6,404 nucleotides of DNA from an uncultured Akkermansia sp. (GTDB lineage Bacteria; Verrucomicrobiota; Verrucomicrobiia; Verrucomicrobiales; Akkermansiaceae): assembly GCA_904501955.1 (NCBI GenBank), contig CAJGCY010000146.1, positions 1 to 6,404 on the forward strand. Reading direction: 5' to 3'. Both the position numbers and the translations under genes were made by a program. Shown here piece after piece: positions 1 through 5,944 of this stretch. The first letter of the stretch is position 1; every line of letters begins with the position of its first letter. The notes under the pieces are model-generated. The model did not search any database. It was not told the DNA's origin and saw nothing but the letters and a program-made list of their open reading frames with translations.

Positions 1-46
1 AGCTCCCGTCTCCGCGTCTCGCTACGCTCGCTTGCTACGCCGTGGC
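1..46 (+). repeat. Dispersed repeat, arm matching 5841-5886 in inverted orientation
   Basis: Read on the + strand, this stretch matches the reverse complement of 5841-5886 at 43 of 46 positions; the differences are at positions 3, 12 and 24. It contains CTCGCTTGCTACGCCGTGG, which is identical in both copies. It lies in non-coding DNA, so the match is not due to coding conservation. The two copies flank the whole five-gene block in opposite orientations. The left boundary may extend beyond the window. Confidence 0.85.
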
Positions 47-225
47 CGGCCGCTTCGCTACGGTCCTCGCCATTATATGTCGGCCTACGCTGCGTCGCTT
101 CGCTCCGTCGCTCCGGGCTCAATTTTCTTTTTTTTACGCTACCCGGGGTTCCGCGGCTCCCGTCTCCGCTGCTGCGCAGCTCCGCCGAGGCAGGTCGCCG
201 CTCCACCGCCGGACTATTTTATGGC

Positions 226-291
226 GCCCCTCCGGGGCTCTGAATTCCGCTCGCCTACGGCTCGCAATCTCCTCGCCAAATTCCGATTTAT
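226..291 (+). repeat. 66-nt hairpin-plus-TTCCGATTTAT module, copy A
   Basis: The module starts with a perfect 5-bp hairpin (GCCCC, loop TCC, GGGGC; 226-238). It continues with TGAATTCCGCTCGC, a short CTCGC-rich part, and ends with CAAATTCCGATTTAT (277-291). A second full copy in the same orientation, also 66 nt, lies at 5928-5993. A shortened inverted copy lies at 5686-5716. The preserved stem with a changed loop (TCC here, GTGA in the other copy) suggests that structure is kept. The hairpin lacks a following T-run, so it is not a convincing terminator here. Confidence 0.8.
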
Positions 292-402
292 CCGGCAGGC
301 CGGTAATAGGTAAATGGCTCCGAAGCGGCGTAATGTTACAGCCCCTAGCGGCAGAAAGGTGGACTGAGCTCTAATTTGTCCGCGGCAAAATCAAATTCCT
401 GC

Positions 403-431
403 TTGCCTTGCGTGTGGTAAGGGGTTATAAT
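403..431 (+). promoter_or_regulatory. Sigma70-type promoter of the pdh-lpxI block
   Basis: The -35 box is TTGCCT (403-408) and the -10 box is a perfect TATAAT (426-431), separated by 17 bp. Transcription would start near 438, only about 15 nt before the ATG chosen for pdhA. The -35 box sits inside CTGCTTGCC (399-407), and the same nine bases surround the -35 box of the promoter at 6064-6092. No operator-like palindrome is evident close by. Confidence 0.75.
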
Positions 432-452
432 GAGCGCGTGAACAGTAATGAC

Positions 453-1427
453 ATGAAGGAGGTGGCGGTGAAGGCATACCGCGCCATGGAGATGGCGCGC
501 GCGTTCGACACGAAACTCTCCGCACTGTACAAGGCCGGCAAGATGTATGGCGGCGTGTTCCTTGGGCGCGGACATGAGTGCGTGGCTGCGTGCGGGGCTG
601 TTTTTTTGCAAAAAGGGGTGGATGTGTACAACCCCTTCATCCGCGAGCAGGCCGGGCGCTGCGCGTGGGGTGAGAGCGTGCTGGAGAGCGCGCGCTGCTA
701 CTTGGGCAGTGAGGCAGGCTGCATGCGCGGTAGGGACGGCAACATACACTGGGGCAAGCCTTTAGAGGGCACACCGGCGCCCATCTCGCACCTAGGGGCA
801 ATGGTGCCCGTGGTGGCGGGCATGGTGCTCGCCAAGCGCATGCAGGGTGAGCAGGGAGTCGTGGGGCTGGTGAGCATCGGCGACGGCACTACCTCCGTGG
901 GCGCAACACACGAGGGCTGCAACGTGATTGCGGTGGAGAAGCTGCCCATTGTCATAGTGGTCACGAACAATCAATTTGCCTATTCAACGCCGAACAGCCA
1001 AGAGTTTGCCTGCGCGAGCCTGGTGGAGCGCGGCCGTGGCTACGGCATGACCACGCATGAGTGCGATGGCACGGATTTTCTGCAAACGCTGGGCACCATG
1101 CAGCGCGCCATTGCCGCTGCGCGTGCCGGTGAGGGCCCGCAGTGGGTGGTGGCGAACACCCTGCGCATGTGCGGCCACGGTGAGCATGATGATGCCGCCT
1201 ACATACCCGCCGAGCTCAAAGCTGCCTACGCGGACCGCGACCCCATCGCGGTGGCACGCCGCCAAGTGGTGGAGCAAGGCTGGCTCACCGCGGAGGAGTG
1301 CGAGGCCATACTCGCAGAGTGCACGGAAGAGGTGCAGCGCTGCATGGTGCAGGCGCAAAAAGAGCCCACCCCCAACCCGGCAACGATGGACTGGAGCTCC
1401 ACCTCTTGGAAACCCACGCGTTATTAA
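453..1427 (+). CDS. pdhA: 2-oxoacid (probably pyruvate) dehydrogenase E1 component, alpha subunit
   Basis: This is the thiamine diphosphate-binding alpha subunit of a heterotetrameric E1, which decarboxylates a 2-oxoacid and passes the acyl group to lipoyl-E2 in the cytoplasm. From ATG453 it has 324 residues, normal for the family. Visible landmarks are the N-terminal YRAMEMARAF helix (9-18), RGRDGNIHW (92-100), the ThDP/Mg motif GDGTTSVG (143-150) ending in NN (172-173), and the phosphorylation-loop equivalent GHGEHDD (241-247). In that loop the usual Ser after His is Gly243. The start is uncertain: TTG408 overlaps the promoter, GTG438 would be leaderless, and GTG468 has a strong AAGGAGG five bases upstream. 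ATG453 was chosen because it keeps the whole first helix. pdhB follows after 24 nt. Pyruvate as substrate is inferred; acetoin or branched-chain acids are not excluded. Confidence 0.9.
   Translation: MKEVAVKAYRAMEMARAFDTKLSALYKAGKMYGGVFLGRGHECVAACGAVFLQKGVDVYNPFIREQAGRCAWGESVLESARCYLGSEAGCMRGRDGNIHWGKPLEGTPAPISHLGAMVPVVAGMVLAKRMQGEQGVVGLVSIGDGTTSVGATHEGCNVIAVEKLPIVIVVTNNQFAYSTPNSQEFACASLVERGRGYGMTTHECDGTDFLQTLGTMQRAIAAARAGEGPQWVVANTLRMCGHGEHDDAAYIPAELKAAYADRDPIAVARRQVVEQGWLTAEECEAILAECTEEVQRCMVQAQKEPTPNPATMDWSSTSWKPTRY
456..462 (+). promoter_or_regulatory. Possible Shine-Dalgarno for an alternative pdhA start at GTG468
   Basis: AAGGAGG (extended to AAGGAGGTG) is nearly ideal for the 16S rRNA 3' end and lies 5 nt before GTG468. 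It is the only good ribosome binding site seen before any gene in the window. The same bases also encode Lys-Glu-Val in frame if translation starts at 453, and these are common codons here, so coincidence is possible. Confidence 0.4.
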
Positions 1428-1451
1428 CCGTAACCCCTTGCTATACGACTC

Positions 1452-2426
1452 ATGAGCGTAACATACATAGATGCCATACACCAAGCGATGGATGAGCTGC
1501 TGAAGGAGGATGAGAAGGTCTTCCTTTACGGTGAAGATATAGCCGGCGTGTTCGGCGGTGCTTTCAAGGCGACCAAGGGCTTGGCGGAAAAATACCCCGG
1601 CCGCGTGCTCAATGCCCCCATTGCGGAGGATGCCATCATGGGCTTGGCCATCGGCGCGGCCATCGGCGGCATGAAACCCATAGCGGAGATGCAGTTTGCG
1701 GATTTCGGCATTCTGGCGCTCAACCAGATGTGTAACAACGCGGCAGCACATTACTTCCGCACCGGTGTGCCGCTGAATGTTACCCTGCGTATGCCCTGCG
1801 GCGGCACGCCTGGCGGTGGTCCCTACCACAGCCAGATGGTGGAGGCGCTTTTCGCGCACTTCCCGGGTGTGCATGTGTTCACCCCTGCCACGGTGGCGGA
1901 TGCTTACTACATGCTCAAGCAGGCCGTGCAGATTCCCGACCCCGTGGTGTTCTTGGAGCACAAGTTCCTGTACCGCTGGCTCAAGGCGGACACGTGGGTG
2001 GACCCCACCCCCCTGCCCATCGGCAAGGCGCGCATTGCCCGCCCCGGGCGCCACGCCACGGTGGTGGCGTACTCCGCCATGGTGCCGGAGGCGCTGAAGG
2101 CGGCGGAAGAGCTGGCAGCTGCCACCGGCTATTTGCTGGAGGTGGTGGACCTGCGTACCGTAAAACCGCTGGATATGGACACCGTGCTGGCCTCCGTAGC
2201 GCGCACGGGCAGGCTGCTGGTGGTGAGCGAGGATTACCCCTGGTGTGGCGTGGCAGCGGAGGTCGTGGCGCGCGTCACGGCAGATGGGTTCCACCTGCTG
2301 GATGCCCCGCCCCTGCGCCTGAGCTCCAAAGAGAGCCCCGTACCCTATCACCCTGATTTGTGGAAAGCGCACCGCCCGCACAGTGCAGATATAGTGGCTG
2401 CCGCGCGTTACCTATTATCCCTTTAA
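1452..2426 (+). CDS. pdhB: 2-oxoacid (probably pyruvate) dehydrogenase E1 component, beta subunit
   Basis: This is the transketolase-like beta subunit that completes the E1 active site with the alpha subunit. It has 324 residues, the standard length. The N-terminal pyrimidine-binding domain (about 1-180) shows YGEDIAGVFGGAF (26-38), the ThDP-activating glutamate Glu59 in APIAED, QFADF (81-85) and GGGPYHSQ (121-128) with the active-site His126. The C-terminal transketolase domain (about 188-324) shows VVDLRTVKPLD (231-241), which is typical of E1 beta subunits. No key residue is missing. ATG1452 aligns well with the family N-terminus, but no Shine-Dalgarno precedes it. It lies 24 nt after pdhA and 21 nt before the E2 gene. 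Acetoin or branched-chain E1 beta subunits look similar, so the substrate is inferred. Confidence 0.93.
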   Translation: MSVTYIDAIHQAMDELLKEDEKVFLYGEDIAGVFGGAFKATKGLAEKYPGRVLNAPIAEDAIMGLAIGAAIGGMKPIAEMQFADFGILALNQMCNNAAAHYFRTGVPLNVTLRMPCGGTPGGGPYHSQMVEALFAHFPGVHVFTPATVADAYYMLKQAVQIPDPVVFLEHKFLYRWLKADTWVDPTPLPIGKARIARPGRHATVVAYSAMVPEALKAAEELAAATGYLLEVVDLRTVKPLDMDTVLASVARTGRLLVVSEDYPWCGVAAEVVARVTADGFHLLDAPPLRLSSKESPVPYHPDLWKAHRPHSADIVAAARYLLSL

Positions 2427-2447
2427 CAACAAACACCAAGAGCAATC

Positions 2448-3692
2448 ATGCCGTTAGTTCCCATACTTATGCCCCAGCTGGGGGAATCCATTGCAGAGGC
2501 CACCATCATGCACCTGTTGGTGAAGCCCGGAGACTCCGTGCAGGAGGACCAGGAGGTGTTTGAGGTTGAGACGAATAAGGCTGTCATGGCCGTGACCGTC
2601 AGCTGCGGTGGCGTGGTGAAAAACCTTTGCGTGTGCGAGGGCGAGACCGTGCCCGTAGGCGCCGTCATGGGCGTCATTGAGGCCACGGCGGAAGAGGTGG
2701 AGCGCTGCGGCGCCACTACCTTGGATGAGTCAGCAGCAGCCGCACCTGCCGCTCCCACTGCACCTGCCACCGTCCCCGCCGCGGCGGATGGCGCCCACTT
2801 CCGCACGGAGGGTGAGTACCGCGAGGGCAGCGCCGGCACCATCGAGACCGAGGGCCGAGGCTTGCCCGTGCCCGCCCGACTCAGGGGGGCGCACTACCTC
2901 TCCCCGCGCATTCGCGCCCGCATGGATGAGCTGAGCATCACGGAGGCGGACCTCGCCTACATCATCGGCACCGGTGCGAATGGCCGCATCACCATTGAGG
3001 ATTTTGAGAACTTCATGAACTATGTGGACGGCTGGCCCTCACGCCCGGCCTCGCCCATGCGCCGCAGCGTGGCCAGCAGCATGCAGCGCACCTGGCGCCG
3101 CCCCATTGCCAGCGCAGGCCGCCCCATTTACATGGCACCCATCCTCCTGCACCGCCGCAACCACCCCCGCAAGCCCGGCGTGACGCTGTACTTCCTGCGC
3201 GCGCTTGCTCTGGCGCTGGCGGAGGCACCGGAGTGCGCCGGTTACATGGTGGGCGGGCGCATTCTCACCCCGCGCCACATCGACCTCGGTGTAGCTGTGC
3301 AGGTGGCGGACGGCGTGATGGTACCCGTGCTGCGCCGTGTGAATGAGCGCACCCTCACCGAGCTGGTGGATGAATACAACAGCGTGGTAGAGCAAGCCCG
3401 CAACCGCAAGCTTGACCCCACCTACGTGGGCGGTGGCATTGCCACGGTGTCCAACTTCGGCGGCTTCGGGCTCACCTTTGCCTCACCCATGCCCCTGCCC
3501 AGTGAGAGCCTCATCCTCGGCGTGGGCTCCGTGCAGAAGACCCCGGTGTGGAGTGATGAGGTGGAGTGCTTCATCCCCGTAGAACAGGCCAACATTGTGG
3601 CCTCCTTCGACCACCGCGTGGTGGACGGCGGCGACATCGGCCGTCTGTTGCTGCGCATCGCCTACTTCTTGGAGCACCCGGAGGTGCTCTGA
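2448..3692 (+). CDS. pdhC: 2-oxoacid dehydrogenase E2, lipoyl acyltransferase (probable dihydrolipoamide acetyltransferase)
   Basis: E2 takes the acyl group from E1 on a swinging lipoyl arm and transfers it to CoA, forming the core of the complex. The 414 residues contain, in order: one lipoyl domain (1-79) with the lipoylated Lys44 in ETNKAVM; an Ala/Pro-rich flexible linker (about 93-145); a peripheral subunit-binding domain (149-190: YLSPRIRARM through GTGANGRITIEDF); and a catalytic domain (about 201-414) with SNFGGFG (335-341) and the active-site DHRVVDGG (388-395; His389, Asp393). The catalytic domain seems short: only about 36 residues separate MRRSVASSM from YFLRALALAL, where typical E2s have about 20 more. 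The final third is intact. It lies 21 nt after pdhB and 23 nt before lpxI. No E3 gene follows, so E3 must be encoded elsewhere. Confidence 0.92.
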   Translation: MPLVPILMPQLGESIAEATIMHLLVKPGDSVQEDQEVFEVETNKAVMAVTVSCGGVVKNLCVCEGETVPVGAVMGVIEATAEEVERCGATTLDESAAAAPAAPTAPATVPAAADGAHFRTEGEYREGSAGTIETEGRGLPVPARLRGAHYLSPRIRARMDELSITEADLAYIIGTGANGRITIEDFENFMNYVDGWPSRPASPMRRSVASSMQRTWRRPIASAGRPIYMAPILLHRRNHPRKPGVTLYFLRALALALAEAPECAGYMVGGRILTPRHIDLGVAVQVADGVMVPVLRRVNERTLTELVDEYNSVVEQARNRKLDPTYVGGGIATVSNFGGFGLTFASPMPLPSESLILGVGSVQKTPVWSDEVECFIPVEQANIVASFDHRVVDGGDIGRLLLRIAYFLEHPEVL

Positions 3693-3715
3693 TTCACCCG
3701 CAGATACCCCCCTCC

Positions 3716-4888
3716 ATGGAAAGCATAGACCCCACAAAACACGTGCTCGGAGTACTTGCCGGTGCCGGTGAGTACCCCCGCCTCATGATTGAGGGCGCCA
3801 AACGCGCCGGCATGCGCGTGGTGGTAGCGGGGTTCCGCGGGGCGGTAGGGCGTGATATTCCGCCGCTGTGTGATGCGTTCCGCAAGTTCCGTGTCGGCGC
3901 GGTGGAAGGACCCAAGGATTTCTTCCTAGAGCACGGGGTGACCCACGTGGTGATGGTGGGGCAAATCAAGCCCGCCTGCATTTACACCATGTGGCCGGAT
4001 GCCACGGCGCGCCGCCTGCTGGCGCAGCTGGACCGCCGCAATGCCCACACCATCTTCGGCGCTGCGTGTGACTACATAGAGCAGTACGGCATGCGCATAC
4101 TGCCCTCCACCGCCTTTATGGAGGAGGTACTGCCTGCCCCCGGGCACTTGGCGGGCCCCGCCCCCACGGCTGAGCAGCTGGAGGAAGCCCACCACGGCAT
4201 GTGCCTCGCGCGCGAGATTGCCCGCCTCGACATCGGCCAGAGCCTCATCGTCCGCGGGCATGAGGTCACCTGTGTAGAGGCGTACAAGGGCACCAACGAG
4301 TGCATCAAAAACGGCGATGGCAGCGAGCAGCACCCCGTCACCCTGTGCAAGGTGACCAAACCGGGGCATGACATGCGCTTCGACGTCCCCTGCATCGGTC
4401 TGCGCACGCTGGAGCACTGCGTGCGCTGCGGTGTGCGGCACATTGTGTTCGAGGCTCGCCGCACCATCCTCTTCCAGCGCGAAAAAGTTATCGAGCTGTG
4501 CAACAAACACGGCATCACCCTGCATGCGATGGATATGCCGCAAGATGGCATCAAGCTGCAGGACCTCGGGCACATTGAGGACGACGCAGAGCACGCCCTT
4601 GCCCTTGCCCACGCGCTGGAGCAGCTCGGCATCGGCCACGCGGCCGTGGTGTGTGGTGGCGTGGTCATCGCGGTGGAGGACCCGCAGGGCCCTCTCAAGT
4701 GCATCAAACGCGCCGGCGCGTACATGAAGCGCATTCGCTTTGCGCGCATCATCAACTGGTTGTGTGGCCTGCTGCTGGGGCGCAAGGGCAAAGCTCCCTC
4801 CCCCATGGTGCTGCGCGGCACGGAGAACTTCCACCTCACCCCCTTGGTGCAGCGTGCCGCGAAGAAGGCGGGCATCCTCATGCACTGA
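3716..4888 (+). CDS. lpxI: UDP-2,3-diacylglucosamine pyrophosphatase LpxI with extra C-terminal domain
   Basis: LpxI hydrolyses UDP-2,3-diacylglucosamine to lipid X and UMP in lipid A synthesis and replaces LpxH in many Gram-negatives. The N-terminal domain shows GVLAGAGEYP (12-21) and VGQIKP (82-87). The C-terminal DUF1009 domain shows AREIARLDIGQS (165-176), VEAYKGTNECI (187-197), KVTKPGHDMRFDVPCIG (212-228) with the likely catalytic Asp223, and REKVIELCNKHGITLHAMD (255-273), where family members normally end at about 270-280 residues. This protein has 390. Residues 297-331 align without gaps to 164-198 with 14 of 35 identities, so the extension looks like a diverged partial duplicate. ATG3716 precedes the conserved glycine-rich start; upstream in-frame sequence is a shadow of pdhC. 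There is no Shine-Dalgarno. It lies 23 nt after pdhC. Confidence 0.9.
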   Translation: MESIDPTKHVLGVLAGAGEYPRLMIEGAKRAGMRVVVAGFRGAVGRDIPPLCDAFRKFRVGAVEGPKDFFLEHGVTHVVMVGQIKPACIYTMWPDATARRLLAQLDRRNAHTIFGAACDYIEQYGMRILPSTAFMEEVLPAPGHLAGPAPTAEQLEEAHHGMCLAREIARLDIGQSLIVRGHEVTCVEAYKGTNECIKNGDGSEQHPVTLCKVTKPGHDMRFDVPCIGLRTLEHCVRCGVRHIVFEARRTILFQREKVIELCNKHGITLHAMDMPQDGIKLQDLGHIEDDAEHALALAHALEQLGIGHAAVVCGGVVIAVEDPQGPLKCIKRAGAYMKRIRFARIINWLCGLLLGRKGKAPSPMVLRGTENFHLTPLVQRAAKKAGILMH

Positions 4889-4899
4889 TGCCACCGCTT

Positions 4900-5682
4900 A
4901 TGAAAAAGATACGTATATTTGTGCTGCTGGCGGTACTGTTGGGCGGTTTGTACGGATTAACCGCCTGCGGTGTGCAGGCTTTGGTGTACCCCGGGGCGTC
5001 TATCCCTATGCCGGATGCAGAATACGGGCATGAGGCACAGCGCGTTACGATTGCCGCGGCGGATGGCGTACCGCTGCGTGGCTGGTTCTTCAACCGCGGA
5101 GCGGGCAGCCCGCTGGTGGCTATGTACGGTGGCAATGCCATGAGCGTGGGCAGCTTTGCGGACATTGCCGCGGCGGATTCCACGCGTTCTTACCTGCTCA
5201 TCAATTACCGTGGCTATGGTGGCAGTGAGGGCGAACCCTCTGAACAAGCGCTTGTGGCGGATGCCCGCCACTGCCTGCGCTATGCGCGCCTCAAACTGGG
5301 CGGTGCGCCCGCCTCCGTCACCCTCGTAGGCTTCAGCTTGGGCAGCGGGGTTGCCACACAGGTCGCCGCAGCGGAAAACCCGGATGCGCTGGTGCTCATC
5401 TGCCCCTTCGACAGCATCACCAACGTGGCCTGCAACATGGTGCCCCTCCTCCCCCGCCTGCTCCCGCTGGATTCTTGGCGCTCCGTGGATTACGCCCCGA
5501 GCATCCGCTCCCGTGTCAGCATCTTACGCGCCACGCATGACTCCATCGTCCCGCCCGCCGGCACGGATGCCCTCATCCGCGCCTTCCGCGCCACCACCCC
5601 CGCCGTGCACGCCTTCCCCAGCGACCACAACGACATTTTCGCCGCCCCCGGCTTCCGTGAAACCCTCCACTCCTGCATGTGA
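4900..5682 (+). CDS. Alpha/beta hydrolase lipoprotein (Bem46/COG1073-like)
   Basis: This is a serine hydrolase of unknown substrate, 260 residues from ATG4900. The N-terminus has two lysines, a hydrophobic stretch (about 6-19) and a lipobox LTAC with Cys23, which predicts a signal-peptidase-II lipoprotein. The mature domain shows NYRGYGGSEGEPSE (102-115), as in Bem46/ABHD13-like proteins, YGGNA (76-80) as the probable oxyanion-hole strand, the nucleophile elbow GFSLG (Ser146), Asp214 in RATHDSIVPP and His243 in SDHNDIF. The catalytic triad is therefore complete. An in-frame ATG at 4888 overlaps the lpxI stop codon (TGATG) and would add four residues; 4900 was preferred because MKK is a typical signal-peptide start. 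It is the last gene of the block and is followed by a terminator. A role in envelope lipid or ester turnover is only suggested by location and context. Confidence 0.85.
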   Translation: MKKIRIFVLLAVLLGGLYGLTACGVQALVYPGASIPMPDAEYGHEAQRVTIAAADGVPLRGWFFNRGAGSPLVAMYGGNAMSVGSFADIAAADSTRSYLLINYRGYGGSEGEPSEQALVADARHCLRYARLKLGGAPASVTLVGFSLGSGVATQVAAAENPDALVLICPFDSITNVACNMVPLLPRLLPLDSWRSVDYAPSIRSRVSILRATHDSIVPPAGTDALIRAFRATTPAVHAFPSDHNDIFAAPGFRETLHSCM

Positions 5683-5685
5683 GCA

Positions 5686-5716
5686 ATAAATCGGAATTTG
5701 AAGCCCCGGTAGGGGC
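5686..5716 (-). repeat. Short inverted copy (B) of the hairpin-TTCCGATTTAT module
   Basis: Read on the - strand, this is a GCCCC/GGGGC hairpin followed by CAAATTCCGATTTAT. Its last 15 bases are the exact reverse complement of 277-291. Compared with the 66-nt copies A and C, it lacks the internal TGAATTCCGCTCGC part. Its hairpin doubles as the terminator of the upstream gene block. Confidence 0.75.
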
Positions 5717-5721
5717 GTTTT
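5703..5721 (+). terminator. Probable intrinsic terminator of the pdh-lpxI-hydrolase block
   Basis: A 5-bp all-GC stem (GCCCC, loop GGTA, GGGGC; 5703-5716) is followed by GTTTTC. It lies 20 nt after the hydrolase stop codon, the right place for the end of the operon. The T-run is short (four), so termination may be partial. Confidence 0.6.
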
Positions 5722-5728
5722 CGTGTGA

Positions 5729-5740
5729 GCCCGAAAGGGC
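5729..5740 (+). repeat. Small hairpin with GAAA tetraloop
   Basis: GCCC-GAAA-GGGC forms a perfect 4-bp stem capped by a GNRA tetraloop, which is a stable RNA fold. Overlapping it, GCGAACG (5739-5745) can alternatively pair with CGTTCGC (5766-5772), so two exclusive folds are possible. Confidence 0.5.
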
Positions 5741-5741
5741 G

Positions 5742-5773
5742 AACGTTCACGTGAGCGACAGCGAGCGTTCGCG
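5742..5773 (+). repeat. 32-nt direct repeat, unit 1
   Basis: This unit matches 5793-5824 at 27 of 32 positions with no gaps, 51 nt apart. It begins with two adjoining perfect palindromes, GAACGTTC (5741-5748) and TCACGTGA (5747-5754), and ends with AGCGAGCGTTCGCG. The palindromes are not kept in unit 2. Confidence 0.75.
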
Positions 5774-5777
5774 CGAA

Positions 5778-5791
5778 GGGGCGCATGCCCC
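5778..5791 (+). repeat. Hairpin with GCAT loop, first copy
   Basis: GGGGC-GCAT-GCCCC is a perfect 5-bp hairpin lying between the two 32-nt direct repeats. Its core GGGCGCATGCCC occurs again at 5904-5915, with the same loop. Confidence 0.6.
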
Positions 5792-5792
5792 A

Positions 5793-5824
5793 AGCGTTCG
5801 TGTGAGCGTTAGCGAGCGTTCGCG
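5793..5824 (+). repeat. 32-nt direct repeat, unit 2
   Basis: This is the second unit of the pair that starts at 5742. It differs at five positions, mostly transitions. Part of it (5804-5818) can also pair with 5951-5965. Confidence 0.75.
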
Positions 5825-5840
5825 TGAGCCGTAGGCGCCA

Positions 5841-5886
5841 GCCACGGCGTAGCAAGCGAGCGCAGCGAGACGCGAAGACGGGAACT
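5841..5886 (-). repeat. Dispersed repeat, arm matching 1-46 in inverted orientation
   Basis: The reverse complement matches positions 1-46 at 43 of 46 bases, including a 19-base identical run that ends in GCTACGCCGTGG. Together the copies bracket the gene block about 5.8 kb apart, in opposite orientations. Confidence 0.85.
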
Positions 5887-5901
5887 GAAATGAGTATTAC
5901 C

Positions 5902-5917
5902 GCGGGCGCATGCCCGC
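5902..5917 (+). repeat. Hairpin with GCAT loop, second copy
   Basis: GCGGGC-GCAT-GCCCGC is a perfect 6-bp hairpin with the same core and loop as 5778-5791. It lies near the centre of symmetry of the composite element. Confidence 0.6.
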
Positions 5918-5925
5918 CTAACTTG

Positions 5926-5944
5926 AAGCCCCGTGAGGGGCTTT
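5926..5944 (+). terminator. Terminator-like hairpin at the start of module copy C
   Basis: AAGCCCC-GTGA-GGGGCTT is a perfect 7-bp stem with a 4-base loop, followed by only one further T before G. It could be a second, backup terminator for the gene block, but the missing T-run makes this uncertain. It may be mainly a structural part of the repeat. Confidence 0.4.

Larger units (their letters stand above)
1..402. other. Non-coding, repeat-rich intergenic region upstream of the pdh block
   Basis: I see no credible gene here. The open frames that exist translate to Arg/Ala/Pro-rich, low-complexity peptides with no recognisable domain, driven by short reiterated motifs (CGCTCGC, CTTCGCT, TACGCT). 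The region contains a 14-nt direct repeat (GCTCCCGTCTCCGC at 2-15 and 156-169), an 8-T tract (128-135), a hairpin module at 226-291, and at its left edge one arm of an inverted repeat whose partner lies at 5841-5886. The last part (about 302-402) is less repetitive and leads into the promoter. The left end of the repeat region probably lies outside the window. Confidence 0.7.

Noticed and set aside
72..77. TATAAT on the minus strand in the left intergenic region, considered as a promoter
   Set aside because: No -35-like hexamer lies at a suitable distance, and no gene on the minus strand follows within the window.
120..136. T-rich tract (ATTTTC plus eight T) as a terminator of an upstream gene
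   Set aside because: The preceding sequence (GCTTCGCTCCGTCGCTCCGG) is pyrimidine-biased and does not form a good hairpin.
32..374. Two overlapping open frames in the left intergenic region
   Set aside because: The peptides are Arg/Ala/Pro/Ser-rich, produced by short repeats also present in other non-coding parts of the window. No ribosome site and no domain.
984..2381. Long antisense open frame (465 codons) opposite pdhA/pdhB
   Set aside because: It lies across two genes with clear family motifs on the other strand. Its translation is His/Arg/Gly-rich without any recognisable domain, as expected for a mirror frame in GC-rich coding DNA.
453..3692. Assignment to 2-oxoglutarate dehydrogenase or homodimeric pyruvate dehydrogenase
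   Set aside because: Those use a single large E1 polypeptide of about 900 residues. Here E1 is split into alpha and beta subunits of 324 residues each.
3926..4894. Antisense open frames (322 and 269 codons) opposite lpxI
   Set aside because: They are composition shadows of lpxI, with no domain-like pattern and no promoter or start signal.
5742..5824. 32-nt repeats separated by 19 nt, considered as a mini CRISPR array
   Set aside because: There are only two units, they differ at five positions, the spacer itself is a hairpin (GGGGC-GCAT-GCCCC), and no cas gene is in the window.
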